DNA of 64,000 nucleotides, from the NCBI RefSeq assembly GCF_945859705.1, contig NC_079134.1:26755636-26819635 (forward strand). Direction: 5' to 3'. The notes under the pieces were generated by a model. The model was given only the letters and a program-made list of their open reading frames with translations. It ran no database searches and had not been told where the DNA came from. Below are positions 35,801 to 48,690 of this stretch, in pieces (within the stretch, counting starts at the first letter, position 1; every line of letters begins with the position of its first letter). This DNA comes from Episyrphus balteatus. Taxonomy: Eukaryota; Arthropoda; Insecta; Diptera; Syrphidae. The position numbers were made by a program, and so were the translations under genes.

Positions 35801-36245
35801 TGAAGAATAAAAACTTCATTCAATTCCTTACAAAGAAATTCAGTTTACTTCGTTAAAAAAAATATTTTCTTACATTTTAGAACAATTTAGAAAAAAATGT
35901 AATGCAATTTATAACTATGGGTGATAAGATTAAAATAAGGCTTAATTATTGAAGCTTAATATACCTGTAATTCTGAGATTTATTCATGAAACAGGGTTTC
36001 TATTCTGAGATGAAATAAAACACCACATTTTTACAGATGTAAATGACTTACTTTTAATCACTTTTTGTATGAGCAACATCAAATTTGTTTGAGTTTATTT
36101 GAACATTTTATTAATAAATATCTTTTAAATTCTAGAAACCAAGAAAAATCAAACATTTTCAAAAAAACGGAAAAGTATTCAAAAATGGTATGAAAACATT
36201 TTTTTTTTTTTTTTCAAAATTTAACTTTTTTTAAAAACTTTTAAC
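32826..36245. other. non-coding region with a GC-richer block (33650-34180)
   Basis: No gene is supported. The block at about 33650-34180 is less A/T-biased and contains a consensus-like donor GACGGTGAGTC (33803-33813). Short open frames on both strands lack recognisable domains. It may hold a non-coding exon or regulatory DNA of the neighbouring gene; this is weak inference. Confidence 0.3.
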
Positions 36246-36247
36246 TA

Positions 36248-36668
36248 CACTGAGGGAAAAAATGAAAACCACGTTGATTCAACTTTTTTTCGGAATGATT
36301 TTAGGTTGAAGACGAAAATTTTAAAATCAAAGTAGAACATCGTTAGTTCAAAGTGGTTTGCCGTTATAAAACATCTTTAAATCAAAGTTGTTTTAACTTT
36401 GAAAAAAAAGCATCAATTTATTAAAAAAAAAATGAAAAAATTGGCAGCCGCTGGGGATTGAACCTACAACTCTTTGGTATCTAGGCGAATGCTTTACCAT
36501 CTCACTGTTGAAAAAAGAAGATTGAAAAAATGCAGCTGAAGTCCGACAAAAATAAGAAAATTTCTTACGTTGTTTCAATTTAATTTTAAAAGTGTTTCAT
36601 GTTATTTTTTTCAACATTAAATCAACGTTGAACATATTACATTTTACGTTGCGGTTTTTCCCTCAGTG
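36248..36668. mobile_element. 421-bp TA-flanked MITE, TIR CACTGAGGGAAAAA, with tRNA-like insert
   Basis: Ends CACTGAGGGAAAAA and TTTTTCCCTCAGTG are exact inverted repeats flanked by TA on both sides (36246-36247, 36669-36670), the duplication expected of Tc1/mariner-type elements. Further in, ACGTTGATTCAAC and TCAACGTTGA are opposed. No transposase. The centre carries a tRNA-like segment on the minus strand (36442-36510). Confidence 0.75.
36442..36510 (-). other. tRNA-like remnant inside MITE
   Basis: On the minus strand the segment contains GAGATGGTAAAGCATTCGCC (D-arm/A-box-like) and, 37 nt further, a perfect B box GGTTCAATCC (36464-36455) followed by CCAGCGGCTGCC. The T-stem pairs only partly, and no 5' acceptor strand complements the 3' side, so it is not a functional tRNA gene. 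It could be a captured tRNA fragment or a SINE head. Confidence 0.45.
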
Positions 36669-36670
36669 TA

Positions 36671-39600
36671 GAATAATGTAGCTTTTACATGCTGTTTGTA
36701 TTGTCATGATTCGATCATTTTTTTCTGAGATACAGACTATGTAAAATACTAAACAAAATCACGAATTTTGTTTGTTTCTTTAATTTTCAGTAAAATTGCC
36801 ATGTTATTAAAATCAACAATTGGAATTCTATTGATATTGAGTAAAAGCTAAATAATTCATAAAATTATGAGTCAAACTGTCACACCCGTAACAATTGAAA
36901 AGCCCAAATGCGTCTTTATGGAAGAATAATTAAACGCATACATTTTTTTTTTTTTTCAATCTGAAAACTATTTAGGGTGTTATTTTAGCGAATTTCATGA
37001 TTCTTTTTAAATTGTCTATAAAACTGTGTACATTTCCATCTACATAAAAATAATGTGCATTTACAAAATGTTTGAATACAAATATTTCATATATTCTAAA
37101 CTTTAAAAATAAGAACAAGTGAGTTTCCATAACCCAATTGTTCTTTTTATAGAATATTAAATTCTTTTGACTAAACATTAAAAAATATTGGTCTCTTTAA
37201 ATCAAAGAGAACACAAAAAATGCCCATGACATTTGATAACATTTTTTTTTGAAAGCTACACAAATTTTTCACATTTGAATAATTTTTTTTTTTACATTTT
37301 TAATATTTTGTTCGATGCAGTTAACAAAGTTTGCTTAATTTAAAGATCTTTTCAAGTAACTTTACTGAATACGGAAATCACTTACAAAAGTATTAACAAA
37401 CAATACATCACTAAGCAAAAAAAAAAAAAAACTAAAGTATATTCTTCAAGTATTTTATTCGTCATTAGATTAGTATAACCATTATGTTCTCCCTCTTGAC
37501 CCATCAAAACTCAACTTCTCAACTCTATACACAAATTGGTTCAAACTCGTAAAACGTTTGCAAACGGCCTTGACCAAATCGCACTTTCTCATTAGTTTTT
37601 TTTTTTTTTTTGCATAAGTTGGCACGAAAAAATTATTATTTTTTATTATTATATTTTTAGTGAAACTGCACACACTCGTGCCCATAATAGAATAAATGCT
37701 TGCCGCCTATTGTGTTTGTTGGCTGCTCCATATGCATTGCATTGAAAGCTTAAGGAATAATGCTGTGCTGTTGCTGGAGCAAAAGTGCACTTTCAATGAG
37801 TTGTTTTTTTATTGTTGTTGTTTGGTTTAGTTTTGTTTTTTTGCCTTTATGTTGCCCAACATTATAGTATTTCGTTAAGGAAAAAATCATGATTTAAGTG
37901 GGCGTGTTCGAGGAGTACAATTGACGGTAATTTACCACTCAGTATTACAGCAACTTACTACTAACTTCTGTTTGAGCGATAAGCAGCCAGCATTCATTGC
38001 AGAATTGATTTAGGTACCAATTTTCTTGGTAAACTGTTTTTTATTCCACAGTATATTGATAATGTGATAAGAATTTTTCGGGGCGTGGATTTGTAAATTA
38101 ATTGCATGACAGCACTAAGCTCCTTTGGGGGCGGCAAAATTCAACTCCGATTACATCAGACAAACAAAATTTGTTTATGAATAACCAAATGGTTAATATA
38201 TTAATGTTTCATTCATTGTTTATCATCAAAATCTGCATGCTTCTTGAGGTGAAAGTGAATATTAAAACAAAGATTTGTCCACTCAACTCAATTTCCCCTA
38301 AAACAAACATACTAAAACGCTGCAAAAATTCGACCTTAACCTCTTCAATTCCAAATATGTACACAGAGAGTTTTGGTTTGCTGAAAAGACTTTTTTTTTT
38401 GTTTTTATTTGAAGGCCAAACTTTATATGGTTTTGGATTATGACAGCAGCGGGCACTAACGCAACGTGCCTATGCCAATGAGTCACGGCTTTTTGATAGT
38501 AGAGAATAGTTCACACATGATATAGTTTGGCATGACCACGACTTCTGGTTTTGTCAAATTGTGTACACAAACAAACGAGTTTATATCTATGAGTATTATT
38601 ATTATATGAGTGAAATTGAAACTGAAATGTGGCGTGTGGGGGATTATTTGAAGGGGAATGTGTTTGCGATTTTTTTATATATTCTTTTTCTTTTATAAAT
38701 AAATTATAAATCTTATTTAGGCTCAGTGTCACGAATGTGTATACAAGCTGAACGTGAACGACTAAATTAAATTCTATTGCTTCTTCTCTATCTTCGTTTT
38801 GTTGACTAGAATTTTGCGTGTCATGACGATGAAGAATAAGAATCAAAGTGGGTTAAGTTGGTTAGTATAGCAGTTAAGTAATAAGAATATACAAAAAAAG
38901 AATTAAGTTTAATTTTATTAGGAAATGGGTTTACTTGAGCTTTGATTGAGTGAGTTGATTTTATCACTTAGATTAACAGCACATAAATGTTTTATTCAAT
39001 TAAAAGAATAATGGCTTAGAAAAGAGACTAAGCGATTTTTTTATTCAACTTTGTCTTTTTTCAACTATGATTCATTTGAAAAAGGAGTTAACATTTTATT
39101 TATAGGTATAATGAATTTAAGTAAAGATAATTCAGAACAACATTGGTTCGAACTTTTATGTATACCGAAATTTTGGTTTGTGTTTTTCAAGTAAAAAAAG
39201 TAATCTTTGTTAATTTTTATATAAAAGGTACTTTTATCAATGGAAAATGGCTGAAACTTGAACTGAACTTAAGATGTAGGTACCAATCTAATTTTTTTAC
39301 TGTTTCCTGATTTAAATTATTTATACTCGTATTTTTATTCTGCGCCAACTATTTTTATCACTGGCGATAAAATAGTTTAACTAAAATTCAAAATCCACTT
39401 TATTTCATAAAAATAAAAAAAAAAGATTCTTTTAAAATCATATTTTCTTAATCCATAAATTCTGAATTTGAAAGACATTTAGCTTTATTTATGGAAGAAA
39501 ATGGATTTTAGAGACGTTGAAAAACGTTTATCGCAAGTGTTAAAGTTACAAAAGAGGGGTCCAGATAACAAATTTTCAAAATCTTACAACGACTATGATT

Positions 39601-40328
39601 TAATAACAGGAAAATTTTTGACTTTTTGTAAAAGATAAATATTAATACTTGTCTAGGCTATTCAATAGATTCAGATGAATAGTTTTGCGTTGCATAAGGA
39701 TTAATTTGGGTACTATACAACTATAATTACATTGACCTTCTTTAAAAAATAAAATACATGTATCCATTATAAAATCATATAGACATTGTTTAACGCTAGA
39801 TTTAGATTGTGAAGGGTCCTATTCCTAAGGAGGGCATAAAATTATTCTTCTTTTGAAATTTTAAAATTTAATAAACATGAACACTTAGTCGAAGATTATA
39901 ATTTTTTAATGGAATTGTTTCAATTTTCAGGTTTTGAGTGGTTCTTATAAAACTTGTGTTTTACAAACAAATCTGCTGGACAAAAATGTTTGGTAAAACC
40001 TGAGTTTTGGTGGAGGTTTTAAAAATTTTTTTTGCGAAAACCGCGTTTTAGCTCAGTGGGAAAAGGCTATAACTCTAAAACGCTTTTAGCTTATAATGTC
40101 TCTATAAAACGTTGCAAAATGTATGCATAAGGTTATCACGTAAAATCTTATAAATATTACCGTTAGTTTTTAAAATTTATCAAAATACATAAATCTAAAA
40201 ATAAATAAAATTCACAAAAATCTTTACGTTAATTAAACAAAATTCCGAAGTTATTATTCTTAACAAATTGTTGAAGTCGTTGTTTGAGAAATATTAAAAA
40301 AAAAAAAAACATTAGGTTGAGAAACAAT
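36671..40328. other. non-coding AT-rich DNA
   Basis: No gene recognised. A stretch at about 37680-38870 has more balanced composition, with GCTGTGCTGTTGCTGGAGC and several GACG/CGTG words, but no coding pattern. The remainder is homopolymer-rich. Confidence 0.4.
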
Positions 40329-40500
40329 AGGGGTATTCACGATTCGGTACAAATGGTCTTGTATCAAAGCAAAAAAGTAACATTTTCTTACAATAAAACA
40401 AATAAATAACAGACTACAATTTTGTTTACACTTTTGCACTTTTGCTATACCCTAAACCTACTGCAACTAAAAAATACAATGGTGTAAAATTTGTCTGTTG
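40329..40500. mobile_element. partial copy of the GGGGTATTCACG element
   Basis: AGGGGTATTCACGAT and then CTTGTATCA...GCACTTTTGCTATACCCTAA and ACAATG(G/A)TGTAAA follow the same order as 55629-55800. The opposite terminus was not found, so this copy looks truncated. Confidence 0.6.
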
Positions 40501-41102
40501 TTTCAATTTAAATACATTTTCTTAGCTGATTGTTATCTTTTTGAGAATGGCGAGGAATGTAAAAGGATATGTATGATTTTGGTACTTTACATATTTATAA
40601 AAACTATGATGGTACAAAGTCTCAGTTTTGTAATTTATCATGAGTTTTGTGTTTTATTTTTTTAATTTTTGACTTTCATTTGAAGCATCTTTTTTTGCTA
40701 TACCTTTAGTTTTGGCCCTATAAATACTTTATGAAATGAGGTGTTACCTATGAGAAGATGCTTTAACTTTTGCAAAAACATAGCGGCAAATATAAATTCA
40801 ACTTTGATAATTGTGAACTTAACGGACATTAAATACAGGTCAACAAGACACTGATCAAAAAGCTACATAAGAACTGATTTGCAAGTCTGCTCATTCAAAT
40901 TCAATTCAATTTCAGTTTTCAATTTCTTTTAAATTATTTTTTAAGTAAAAAATTTCTTTAATATCGTAGTGATTTGAAACAAGATGAAACGAAAACGCGA
41001 CACGAACATTCAACTTGTTATAGCTTTTTGTTTTAATAGATAGATGAATGAAATTTGTACTGTAGATAGGTAATTAAATAAATTATAATTGTACAAAATT
41101 TA

Positions 41103-41467
41103 TATATATATTATATTATATATATATTATATTATATTATGCCCCGCCCACTTTCCCCTCCCAACCGACGCGCGAGGAGGACCTTTTAATTATTTTTTTA
41201 TTATAATAAATAATTGTACTATTATAATCTGATTTTGTTTTAGCTTTGTATGTATTATATGAGTATTGAATTGAGTTTTTTGGTAAAAAAATAAATAAGA
41301 GGTTTAAGAGTGTAAGAGCTTTGTTTTGGCTAAAAAGCCATTTTGTTCATTAATGTTTTATTAGTTCTCATACGTTGTCTGATTTTAAATATTTTATCAC
41401 TTCTATTTTAAAATTGTGTAAAGTATTTAATGATTTAATTTTACTTGGTAGATTATTATTAACTGTC
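41103..41467 (-). mobile_element. 5'-truncated LINE scrap inserted in repeat A
   Basis: Absent from the otherwise collinear copy 1 of family A, where the sequence runs straight from AATTAATTGA into AAATTTTG. On the minus strand, 41466-41368 encodes NNNLPSKIKSLNTLHNFKI and a short tail to a stop, resembling the xNxLPxxIK...FK C-terminus of CR1/Jockey-like LINE ORF2 proteins. The 3' end runs into a TATAA-type simple repeat (41103-41140 on the plus strand). Non-functional. Confidence 0.65.
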
Positions 41468-42025
41468 AATTAATTTCATATTCAAAATTCGGAGATAACG
41501 GTAAAAAGATGTTCTTTTCCAACACACATTATATCTTTTGATCTAGTGCACATACAAATTTGGTTTAACTTTAATACGCATGCTGATAACATAACCTTTT
41601 ATTTGATATAGCACACATAACGTTACGTGCTCTACAAGTTACACAATCTTAAATTGAAAAAATTGAAAAATACCTCAAAACACCTGTGGAGATCTGTTGG
41701 CGATGACCAGCTACCAGTGTAGGAAATACCGTGATCTCAGTCTGGAAATTCGACATGGTTGACTTTAAAAAATTCTAACTTCTCTTGTAGATATCTTTGA
41801 AATAAGATTTACGCATCATTATACAAGGTGAAACAATAAGCTTTCACATGGTATAAATTTTTTTATAGGTTGTCAAACAAAAAAATTGATTTAATAGCAT
41901 GAGAACATAAAAATAAATGTTTTTTTTGCTTTTTGGATGAAATTTCATCGAGTATCGAGTTTAAAAATTCTAGCTCTTTTTGTAGATGTCTCATAGACCT
42001 GATCGATATATATATTTTGAGCTAA

Positions 42026-42409
42026 GACAATAAGCTTTCAGATGGTGTAAAAATGTGTATAGGTTGTTAGGGAAAAAAATGGATTTAATAGTGTGAGAAG
42101 ATAAAAATACGTGTTTTTTCGCTTTTTTTGATGGAAATTGATCGAGGTCAAAAAATTCTAGCTCTTTTTGTAGATGTCTCATAGACTTGATCGATATATG
42201 TATATATTTTGAGCTAAGACAATAAGCTTTCAGATGGTGTAAAAATGTGTATAGGTTGTTAGGGAAAAAAATGGATTTAATAGTGTGAGAAGATAAAAAT
42301 ACGTGTTTTTTCGCTTTTTTTGATGGAAATTGATCGAGGTCAAAAAATTCTAGCTCTTTTTGTAGATGTCTCATAGACTTGATCGATATATGTATATATT
42401 TTGAGCTAA
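42026..42409 (-). repeat. two identical 192-bp tandem units within repeat A
   Basis: Units 42026-42217 and 42218-42409 read as identical by eye, each starting GACAATAAGC and ending GAGCTAA. The open frame across them on the minus strand is simply the repeat translated twice. Copy 1 of the family has only diverged units, so this duplication is recent, or it is an assembly artefact. Confidence 0.9.
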
Positions 42410-42578
42410 GACAATAAGATATAAAATTTATCTAGGTTGTCATATAAAAAACATGGATTTGAAGGTGATACAATAAAAATAGGTAGATTTTTTCTATTTT
42501 TTTTTTTGCAGGAAAAATTATTTTTTAAGGTTTCACTTCTACCACGTGTAAATTGCACACATGATTTTTTTTTTTTTT

Positions 42579-45500
42579 ATTAATGATCTACAAAATTCTT
42601 TCTTCCATTATACCTACTCATTTTTTAAATTTTTTTCGAAATTTCCATGTAATAACAGAAGACGGGTTTTGAAGGGATATCCTCTTGAAACTCATTGAAA
42701 TGGTTAAAATAAAAAAAAAAACTGTAAGGTTTCGGATCTTAAAATTAACCAATTTTTACTTCTAGTTTAAAATATGAAAAAAAAGCATACAAGAATTTAT
42801 GTGATGAATTCGCACTTAAATGGGTGTTTAACTCTGTTCTTTGGGTTCTTATAAATGTACTAGTAAGTTTTATGCTTTCATTTGAAATACATTCCATTGT
42901 TGTTGACTCTAAATCAAGCACCATACAAATTTGGACAATATCATTTTTTTTTATATAAATGATGTTTATTAAAATGACTTGTATTCAATGACGATGTCAT
43001 CAAATCTTTTGAATACAAATTCACGCTTATAACACGCTTAATTCAAAGGATGTTGAAAAACATGTTCGTACTTCGTCATAAAGAAGAATCCCTTATGTGT
43101 GTACAAAATGTAACATGTCTTGTATATTACAATAAAGGCAAAAATTTTATTAGAAACTATGTCGCAACTTCAAATTAACCACAAAACTTGTAAAAACTCC
43201 CTTATGTCTCTGAAAACGTAATAGAAAACAAAAACAATATCAAAAAAAAAAAAACCCTAACAGCTGTTATTATAATATCTATTTCAACAAAATATCATTT
43301 AACCAAAAAGACCCTATTGCTCTTTTCTTCTTCTTCTTTTTTGCCTTCAAAGAGTGTGACTGTGTGGTGTAACTATACAGCGCACTTCTTTATTATAATA
43401 AAAACAACTTTATTATCATAATTGACTTTTATTTCGATGTCTTTTTTTTCTTATTCTTTTTCATCTTCTTCGTCGTCATCATTTTCTTGTTGAGTTTATC
43501 GCGTTCACTCTTTCAAGTGTCTAAGTTGGACACCAATTTATGACAGTTGCTGATGATGATGATGGTGGTTTTGTTATTTTTCTTCTTCTTATTCTGCCTA
43601 TCCATATGTTACGCACGCACTAACCTCACCCTAGGTCAACTATCATCATCAATTCAAACTTTATCATATATAACCAACAACAACAACAACACAGTTGAAT
43701 GGCTTTTCATTATAAAAGTATTAAATAACTTTTACAATTTTTTTTAGTTTGTTTTGTATTAAAACTACAAAAAAAAACCTTTTTAACAATAAATTGCTTC
43801 TTATTGAAAAATTGTTGTTGTATTTAAAACTCATCAAGAGAAACGTAAGGTATACAAACTATTTCTGACAGAATAGAGTAACCACAAACAACCACCCGCA
43901 CTCGCAGCAATTGGAACGAACTTTGAGCTATACGGCGTTTATAATGGATTTACAAACAAACAAACAAAGATTGGAAAGGAAATAGCCCTTTCCAATCGAA
44001 ATAAAAGCAACTAGGTTAATCAATCAGAAGTTTTTATCTTATGACTGCAATAAAAAAAAAGGGGGGCAGTGGGTGATGTGGATGCAGAAAGGGGAGAATG
44101 GGGGTAGTTTGTGTGGATTCATCCTGATACACTCTGGTGGTGTGCGGTTGTAGTTTAAAGATAACAATTTTCTCTCTCGTTTTCTCTCTTTCTTTTTAAA
44201 TAATATAACATCAATTCCTCTCTTTCTTTCACTCTTACACACACACACACTAAAACTCTCTCACACACATTTATATAGGTACAATCTTTTGTGAAAAATT
44301 AGAACTTTGATTAGATTTTGAATTTCAATGAGGAAGAAATGCATATCAGTTAGGGAACAATAGTTTAAAAAGGGGGACTTTTACCCCCTCGCCCGCTACT
44401 TATTGTGACGTTATAACAAAAAACCGATGACGTTGGTATGAAGGATTCTAACTAGTTTTACATACATGATGGGAGAGGAACGAAGACAGAGAGCACACAT
44501 AGATTCACACACCACACGATATATTATATCCTCATCCGCATCCGTATCCCCTCCCCGTATCCTCGTTTCCGTATCCGTATCCACCTTAACCAATTCACAT
44601 TGTTCAGTTCAGTTCGTCGGTTCAATAAAATCAAAATGGTCATTGAACTTAATTTGGGAAGAAGAGAGCTGCTACTGAGAGCCATACACAGAATGGATTT
44701 ATAAGCTCCCCTCTCCCCCCCCTTTACACCCCTTCTCATGATAATGATGGACAAAATGATAGAAGTGGAATTAAAGTCCTTTTTTTTTGGTACAACAGTT
44801 TGCCGATAATAAAATTTATGTTTTGTATTTAATTTTTTAGCAAAATCAAAAAAAAATTCAAAAATACAAAAACAAAATTGGAAAAAAAAAACTATTGTCA
44901 CGACTTGTTTTACCGTAAGCTATTAAGGTATGGTTCCGGTATTGTATGACAGTCGAATCAGCGGCAGCAAGCACACAGACACAGATTCCAATTGGGCAGA
45001 TGGAAGGTAGTAGAAATATAAAAAATTCTATCTACACACCAGAAATTCACTTCTCACTCTGTGCACGTTCCCGAAACAACCAACAACGAAAAAAAAAAGA
45101 AAAATACAACAACAACAAAAAAAAGAAGAACAAGAATTGGAATTCGATTTTATTCTTCTGGATTTCTCTCGTCGGTTTTTTTTTTTTTTTATTATTTTTT
45201 GTTCCCGTTTGTTCCTGACTGTGGAACTTTTTTTCTTTTTTTTGTTAAATTTTCTTCATATGCAGAAAAAAATCCACTCACTTAAATTTTTAAGAATACC
45301 GGAAAAAGAAGACACATTTCTTTTAATGGTTTTCTCCAACACATTTATATCACGTTTCACACAATATCGATAAATCCTTATTTGGTCAAGTTGGGAGGTT
45401 TTTGTTTGTTTCTTTCCTTTTTTTTTTTGTATTTTAAATTCCAATTGAAAGTTGGGAGAAAAAAAATCTCAAATTTTGTCGGCTAGTATCCTTTTTAAAT

Positions 45501-46814
45501 AATTAACTTGCATGCAGCAGCAAAGCACAAAAGTGGCCAAAGTTCTCTATGTTAGCTCTAAGAACTGCTGGTACAACGTTTTGCTGCTACTGCTACTTGC
45601 TGGTTGCTGCAAAAAAAAAAAAAAAAATAGGGGTGGTGGCCGGAATGTGCTGTGCAATATGTGTGAAAGACAGATAGAGATGGAAACTTTTGTGATAAAA
45701 GAGGAGTTGACTCACTTCGTTTTGCAATATGAAGAGAGCAAAGCAGCAGCACGAGTATAAAAGCAAGGACTCCCTGTTTTGTATAGTTATAGCCTGTGTC
45801 GTCTATGTTGCCATAGTCCTTTGCACATACAATATACAAAAACAACAACAACAACAGGAGGAGGAAAAAAATCCACCCTCTATACTCTACTCTACAAACT
45901 CCTGTGTGTTTTTCCTCTCTCAGTTTTCACACCCGCAGAGCAGAGTTCGGGAGAATATTTTGAATATTTCTTTGATGATTGTTTGTTGTCTCTTTCTAAC
46001 AATTTTTCCCTAAAATTCAATATGAAGATTGGAGGAAAAAAGTTTTTCCAGCACTTTCTTGCAAAAGAAGTATGATAAAAAAGGAAAATCCTGCGCACAA
46101 TAGAGAGAATAATGTTCTGTTCGTTCGGTTTTGTCCGTAACAATCTGTGCCAAAGCAGTAAAAGGGTGCACCAATATATTTTTGTTCGTCCTTTTGAATT
46201 ATGACTGACATTGAAGTAGTGAATAATAAAAAAGGAATTGGTTGCTTTTGTTGGATTTTTCTCTTCTTTTTTTTTTTTTTTGTTCCTTGTTATAATTTAT
46301 TTTTAAGAACGAACTTTTTTGATGAAGTTGTTGTAATAAAGTGCATTATTTATGCACACACATGGAACTGATGATAGAAAGGGAGTTAAATTACATAACT
46401 TTGGTAATAAAAAAATATCAATATCAGTACTATTAGGGGTTTGTTCGGATAAAAATTTTGTCAGAATTTTGTTTGAAGATAAGGAAAATGGTATTTTTGG
46501 TACTTTAAGGTATTGTAACGGGTGGGATAAAAACATTCACTCCTGGATTATACTACACCTAAGCTCTATTTTGATACATCTTTTCACTACCTTACAATAA
46601 AGCAATATAAAATATAATGCGTGTGATTTTCTAATGTCTTGTTCGAGTGATAGATCTTTTTTCAACAATTAGTGGTTAAGGGCTAAAATAAATTAAGTCT
46701 AAGAAATTCGGTTATATTTTTGTACATGTATTACAATGTTGCGTTGGCACTCGAGTCCTGAAAGTTAGATTATTTTTTTTTTTATTTAGCTGGGAGTTCA
46801 AATCCCGATGATTC
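42579..46814. other. non-coding region with microsatellites and C/T-rich blocks
   Basis: No coding exon is defensible. The stretch 43300-46600 is less A/T-biased than most of the window. It holds (TTC)n, (GAT)n, (AAC)n, (CA)n (44237-44250), CTCTCTC tracts and C runs (44715-44724). Short open frames here are translations of these simple sequences. It may include regulatory DNA or untranslated exons of dock, which I cannot delimit. Confidence 0.35.
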
Positions 46815-47063
46815 AATATATTAGGCCAAGTTCATAGTAGCAGAGTTATACCCAAAACTTTATACTGGATCCTCTATGTTAATTATTTTTAGCATATAGT
46901 CAAAATTATTATTATTTTGTGTTCCGTGGTCGTCGCACAAACTGCCGAGACTCTATATCACCATAAAGAATCAATTTGCTCTCATCAGTCCAGAGAGAGG
47001 TTTTAATATACAGGTTTGGGTATACTTCTGCTACTATGGACATGGCCTAATATATTGGATCAA
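46815..47063. mobile_element. TIR element (TATATTAGGCCA ends) enclosing a Tc1 fragment
   Basis: Left end TATATTAGGCCAAGTTCATA and the reverse complement of the right end, TATATTAGGCCATGTCCATA, continue through GTAGCAGA and TATACCCAAA. Between the arms, on the minus strand (47000-46919), the sequence encodes WTDESKLILYG and then RQFVRRPRNT. This is the first catalytic Asp block of a Tc1-type DDE transposase. A frame-disrupted fragment, not a gene. Confidence 0.65.
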
Positions 47064-47100
47064 AACTATAATTAATCAGATCTGGCACCTGGATAGTTTG

Positions 47101-47514
47101 CAAAACATTATGCTGCTATTACGCCGACATCAAAATGAAGTTTAAATGGGTCTTCCAACAGGAGCAGGTTTGGCGATCTATAACACCTTAAAGATCTCAT
47201 GGACTTTACGACTTCCTTTTCTCAAATAATATACCGTTTAATTCAAATTTGTTCGCCCTTCTTTTATTTAAATTTAATAGAAAAATAAAATCACTGCTAT
47301 TATTTTGCTCGCTTAAATTTGAGGTTTATTTTGTTTTTTTGGTTATTTTTTTTTATTAGAAATAAATTGAATTCCATTTTTATTAAAAATTCAATTTTAT
47401 TGAATTTTAACGAGTTTTACTTAAAAAAAATTTCGAAAATCAAAGCTCTTTTTATGTTTAATACTTAATTTAAAATATTTTTCAAAGCGCTGCTATTTTT
47501 TGCTCGCAGCTGTA
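47101..47514. mobile_element. Tc1-like remnant with direct-repeat-type end
   Basis: On the plus strand 47144-47161 encodes KWVFQQ, the lead-in to the second catalytic block (normally followed by DNDPKH, here lost). The right end, read inward from about 47514, is TACAGCTGCGAGCAAAAAAT. A second copy of the CGAGCAAAATAATAGCAG motif lies at about 47294-47315, i.e. IR/DR-type termini. Orientation is opposite to the transposase scrap at 46919-47000. Confidence 0.55.
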
Positions 47515-48099
47515 CATACCTTTAACATAGAAAAGGGGGGGAAGTTATCAAAAAAAAAAGTAAATGGAAGACTTGTAGCTCTAGGTTTTGTTTCACAGTT
47601 TTTATTTCCCAGAAAAAATTTTTAAAAAAATTAAGAACGAATTTTGTACTTTACTCTTTTTAAATAGTGTGCCAAATAAGATATTCAGTACTATTTTGGA
47701 TGAAAACTCCCCGAGTCTATTTTGACAATACCATTCTATATAAATGATAACGCATCCAGCACGACTGTTTAGTTCTTTTCAGGTGCCTCCTTCCCGTTAT
47801 TATGTTTTGTCCAATAGCGAAGGTTATAACCGATAAAATGAGCTGTGTTTCCGTTTTGTCTTGGTCATTGTTTTTGCAAATTTCGCTAAGAATGCACATA
47901 GTTTCATACTAATTAGGAGGTAATTTGATAAGAATTGATTGTCTATAGTGCGGCTGGGTTATCTGACGTAATGGCAATAATTGTTTCTTTCAAGATTTTA
48001 TTTTTCAAATATAGGTACATTTGGGGACTGTTGGATAGATAAAGCCACAACATTTTTCGCTTTCATACCTCACTTTATTCTCCAAAAACTAAGTACCTA

Positions 48100-48690
48100 C
48101 TTTATGCACTCCTGCTCAAAATTAACGCATATTTTTTTCTACCGTAGTTATACACCGTATTTTTTTTTAAATGGCTTTAAAATTCTTTGGTGTATTTTTT
48201 TAATGTTTGCTTATTGTTTTGCAAGTCAAAAATGATTTTAAATTATTTCTTTTTGTTTTTAAGAATTTTTTTTAATGGAAGCAATTTCTTTCCAATAATT
48301 CTATTTAATACTTGGTATTGTCTCCTCTAGCGCATATGATAACTTGGAGTCGTCTGTTCATTCCACTAATTAACTTTTCAAGGTTTTGTTGTAACACTTC
48401 TTTTACTGCAGTTTTCAGTTGATTAAGACTGCTTTGAGGTGGATTTCGGTCGCGAATGCATCTTTTCATTATTTCCTAGACATGTTCTATTGAATTCAAA
48501 TCCGGATTTCTGTATGGTCAATCCAAAGCTGACATATTCAAATCAAAACAAACCAGCATGCATTATCGTACATCAGACTAAACTGCGGACCAAATCTAGA
48601 GGTTCGAGGATATCAGCCAAGTATCTTTGGGTACTTAACCTTGGTCTAGGAGAGCTCACTAACTCCGTACGTGTTGTAAAGCTGATTTTA
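48100..48690 (-). mobile_element. Tc1/mariner-like transposase C-terminal remnant
   Basis: Minus-strand 48526-48305 reads LD*PYRNPDLNSIEHV*EI, then MKRCIRDRNPPQSSLNQL and ICARGDNTKY before a stop. This is the PDLNPIEHxW block and the ARGxxT(R/K)Y C-terminus of a Tc1/mariner family with two Trp codons turned into stops. Further upstream, CATACAATGCATGC-like words may be the decayed HDNA block. The 3' terminus is near 48106 (CTCCTGCTCAAAATTAACGC). The N-terminal half is missing. Confidence 0.7.

Larger units (their letters stand above)
40945..42578 (-). repeat. interspersed repeat family A, copy 2
   Basis: Reverse-complement match of 10250-11350, interrupted by a LINE scrap at 41103-41467. Between GATCTGTTGGCGAT and GATCTCAGTCTGG it carries a short extra segment absent from copy 1. 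The unit array at the right end includes two identical 192-bp units. Confidence 0.75.

Noticed and set aside
41991..42374. 127-codon open frame on the minus strand
   Set aside because: The same 64-codon translation occurs twice because the DNA is two identical 192-bp units of a non-coding repeat; the homologous copy at 10480-10870 is not open.
44039..46211. Numerous 60-125-codon open frames on both strands
   Set aside because: All run through simple repeats or homopolymers, overlap one another on opposite strands and contain no recognisable domain or splice logic.
46745..46805. Possible tRNA gene (GGGAGTTCAAATCCCG T-arm-like hairpin)
   Set aside because: A T-arm-like hairpin can be drawn but it is shifted by one base from the canonical B box, a poly-T run interrupts the body, and no acceptor stem forms.
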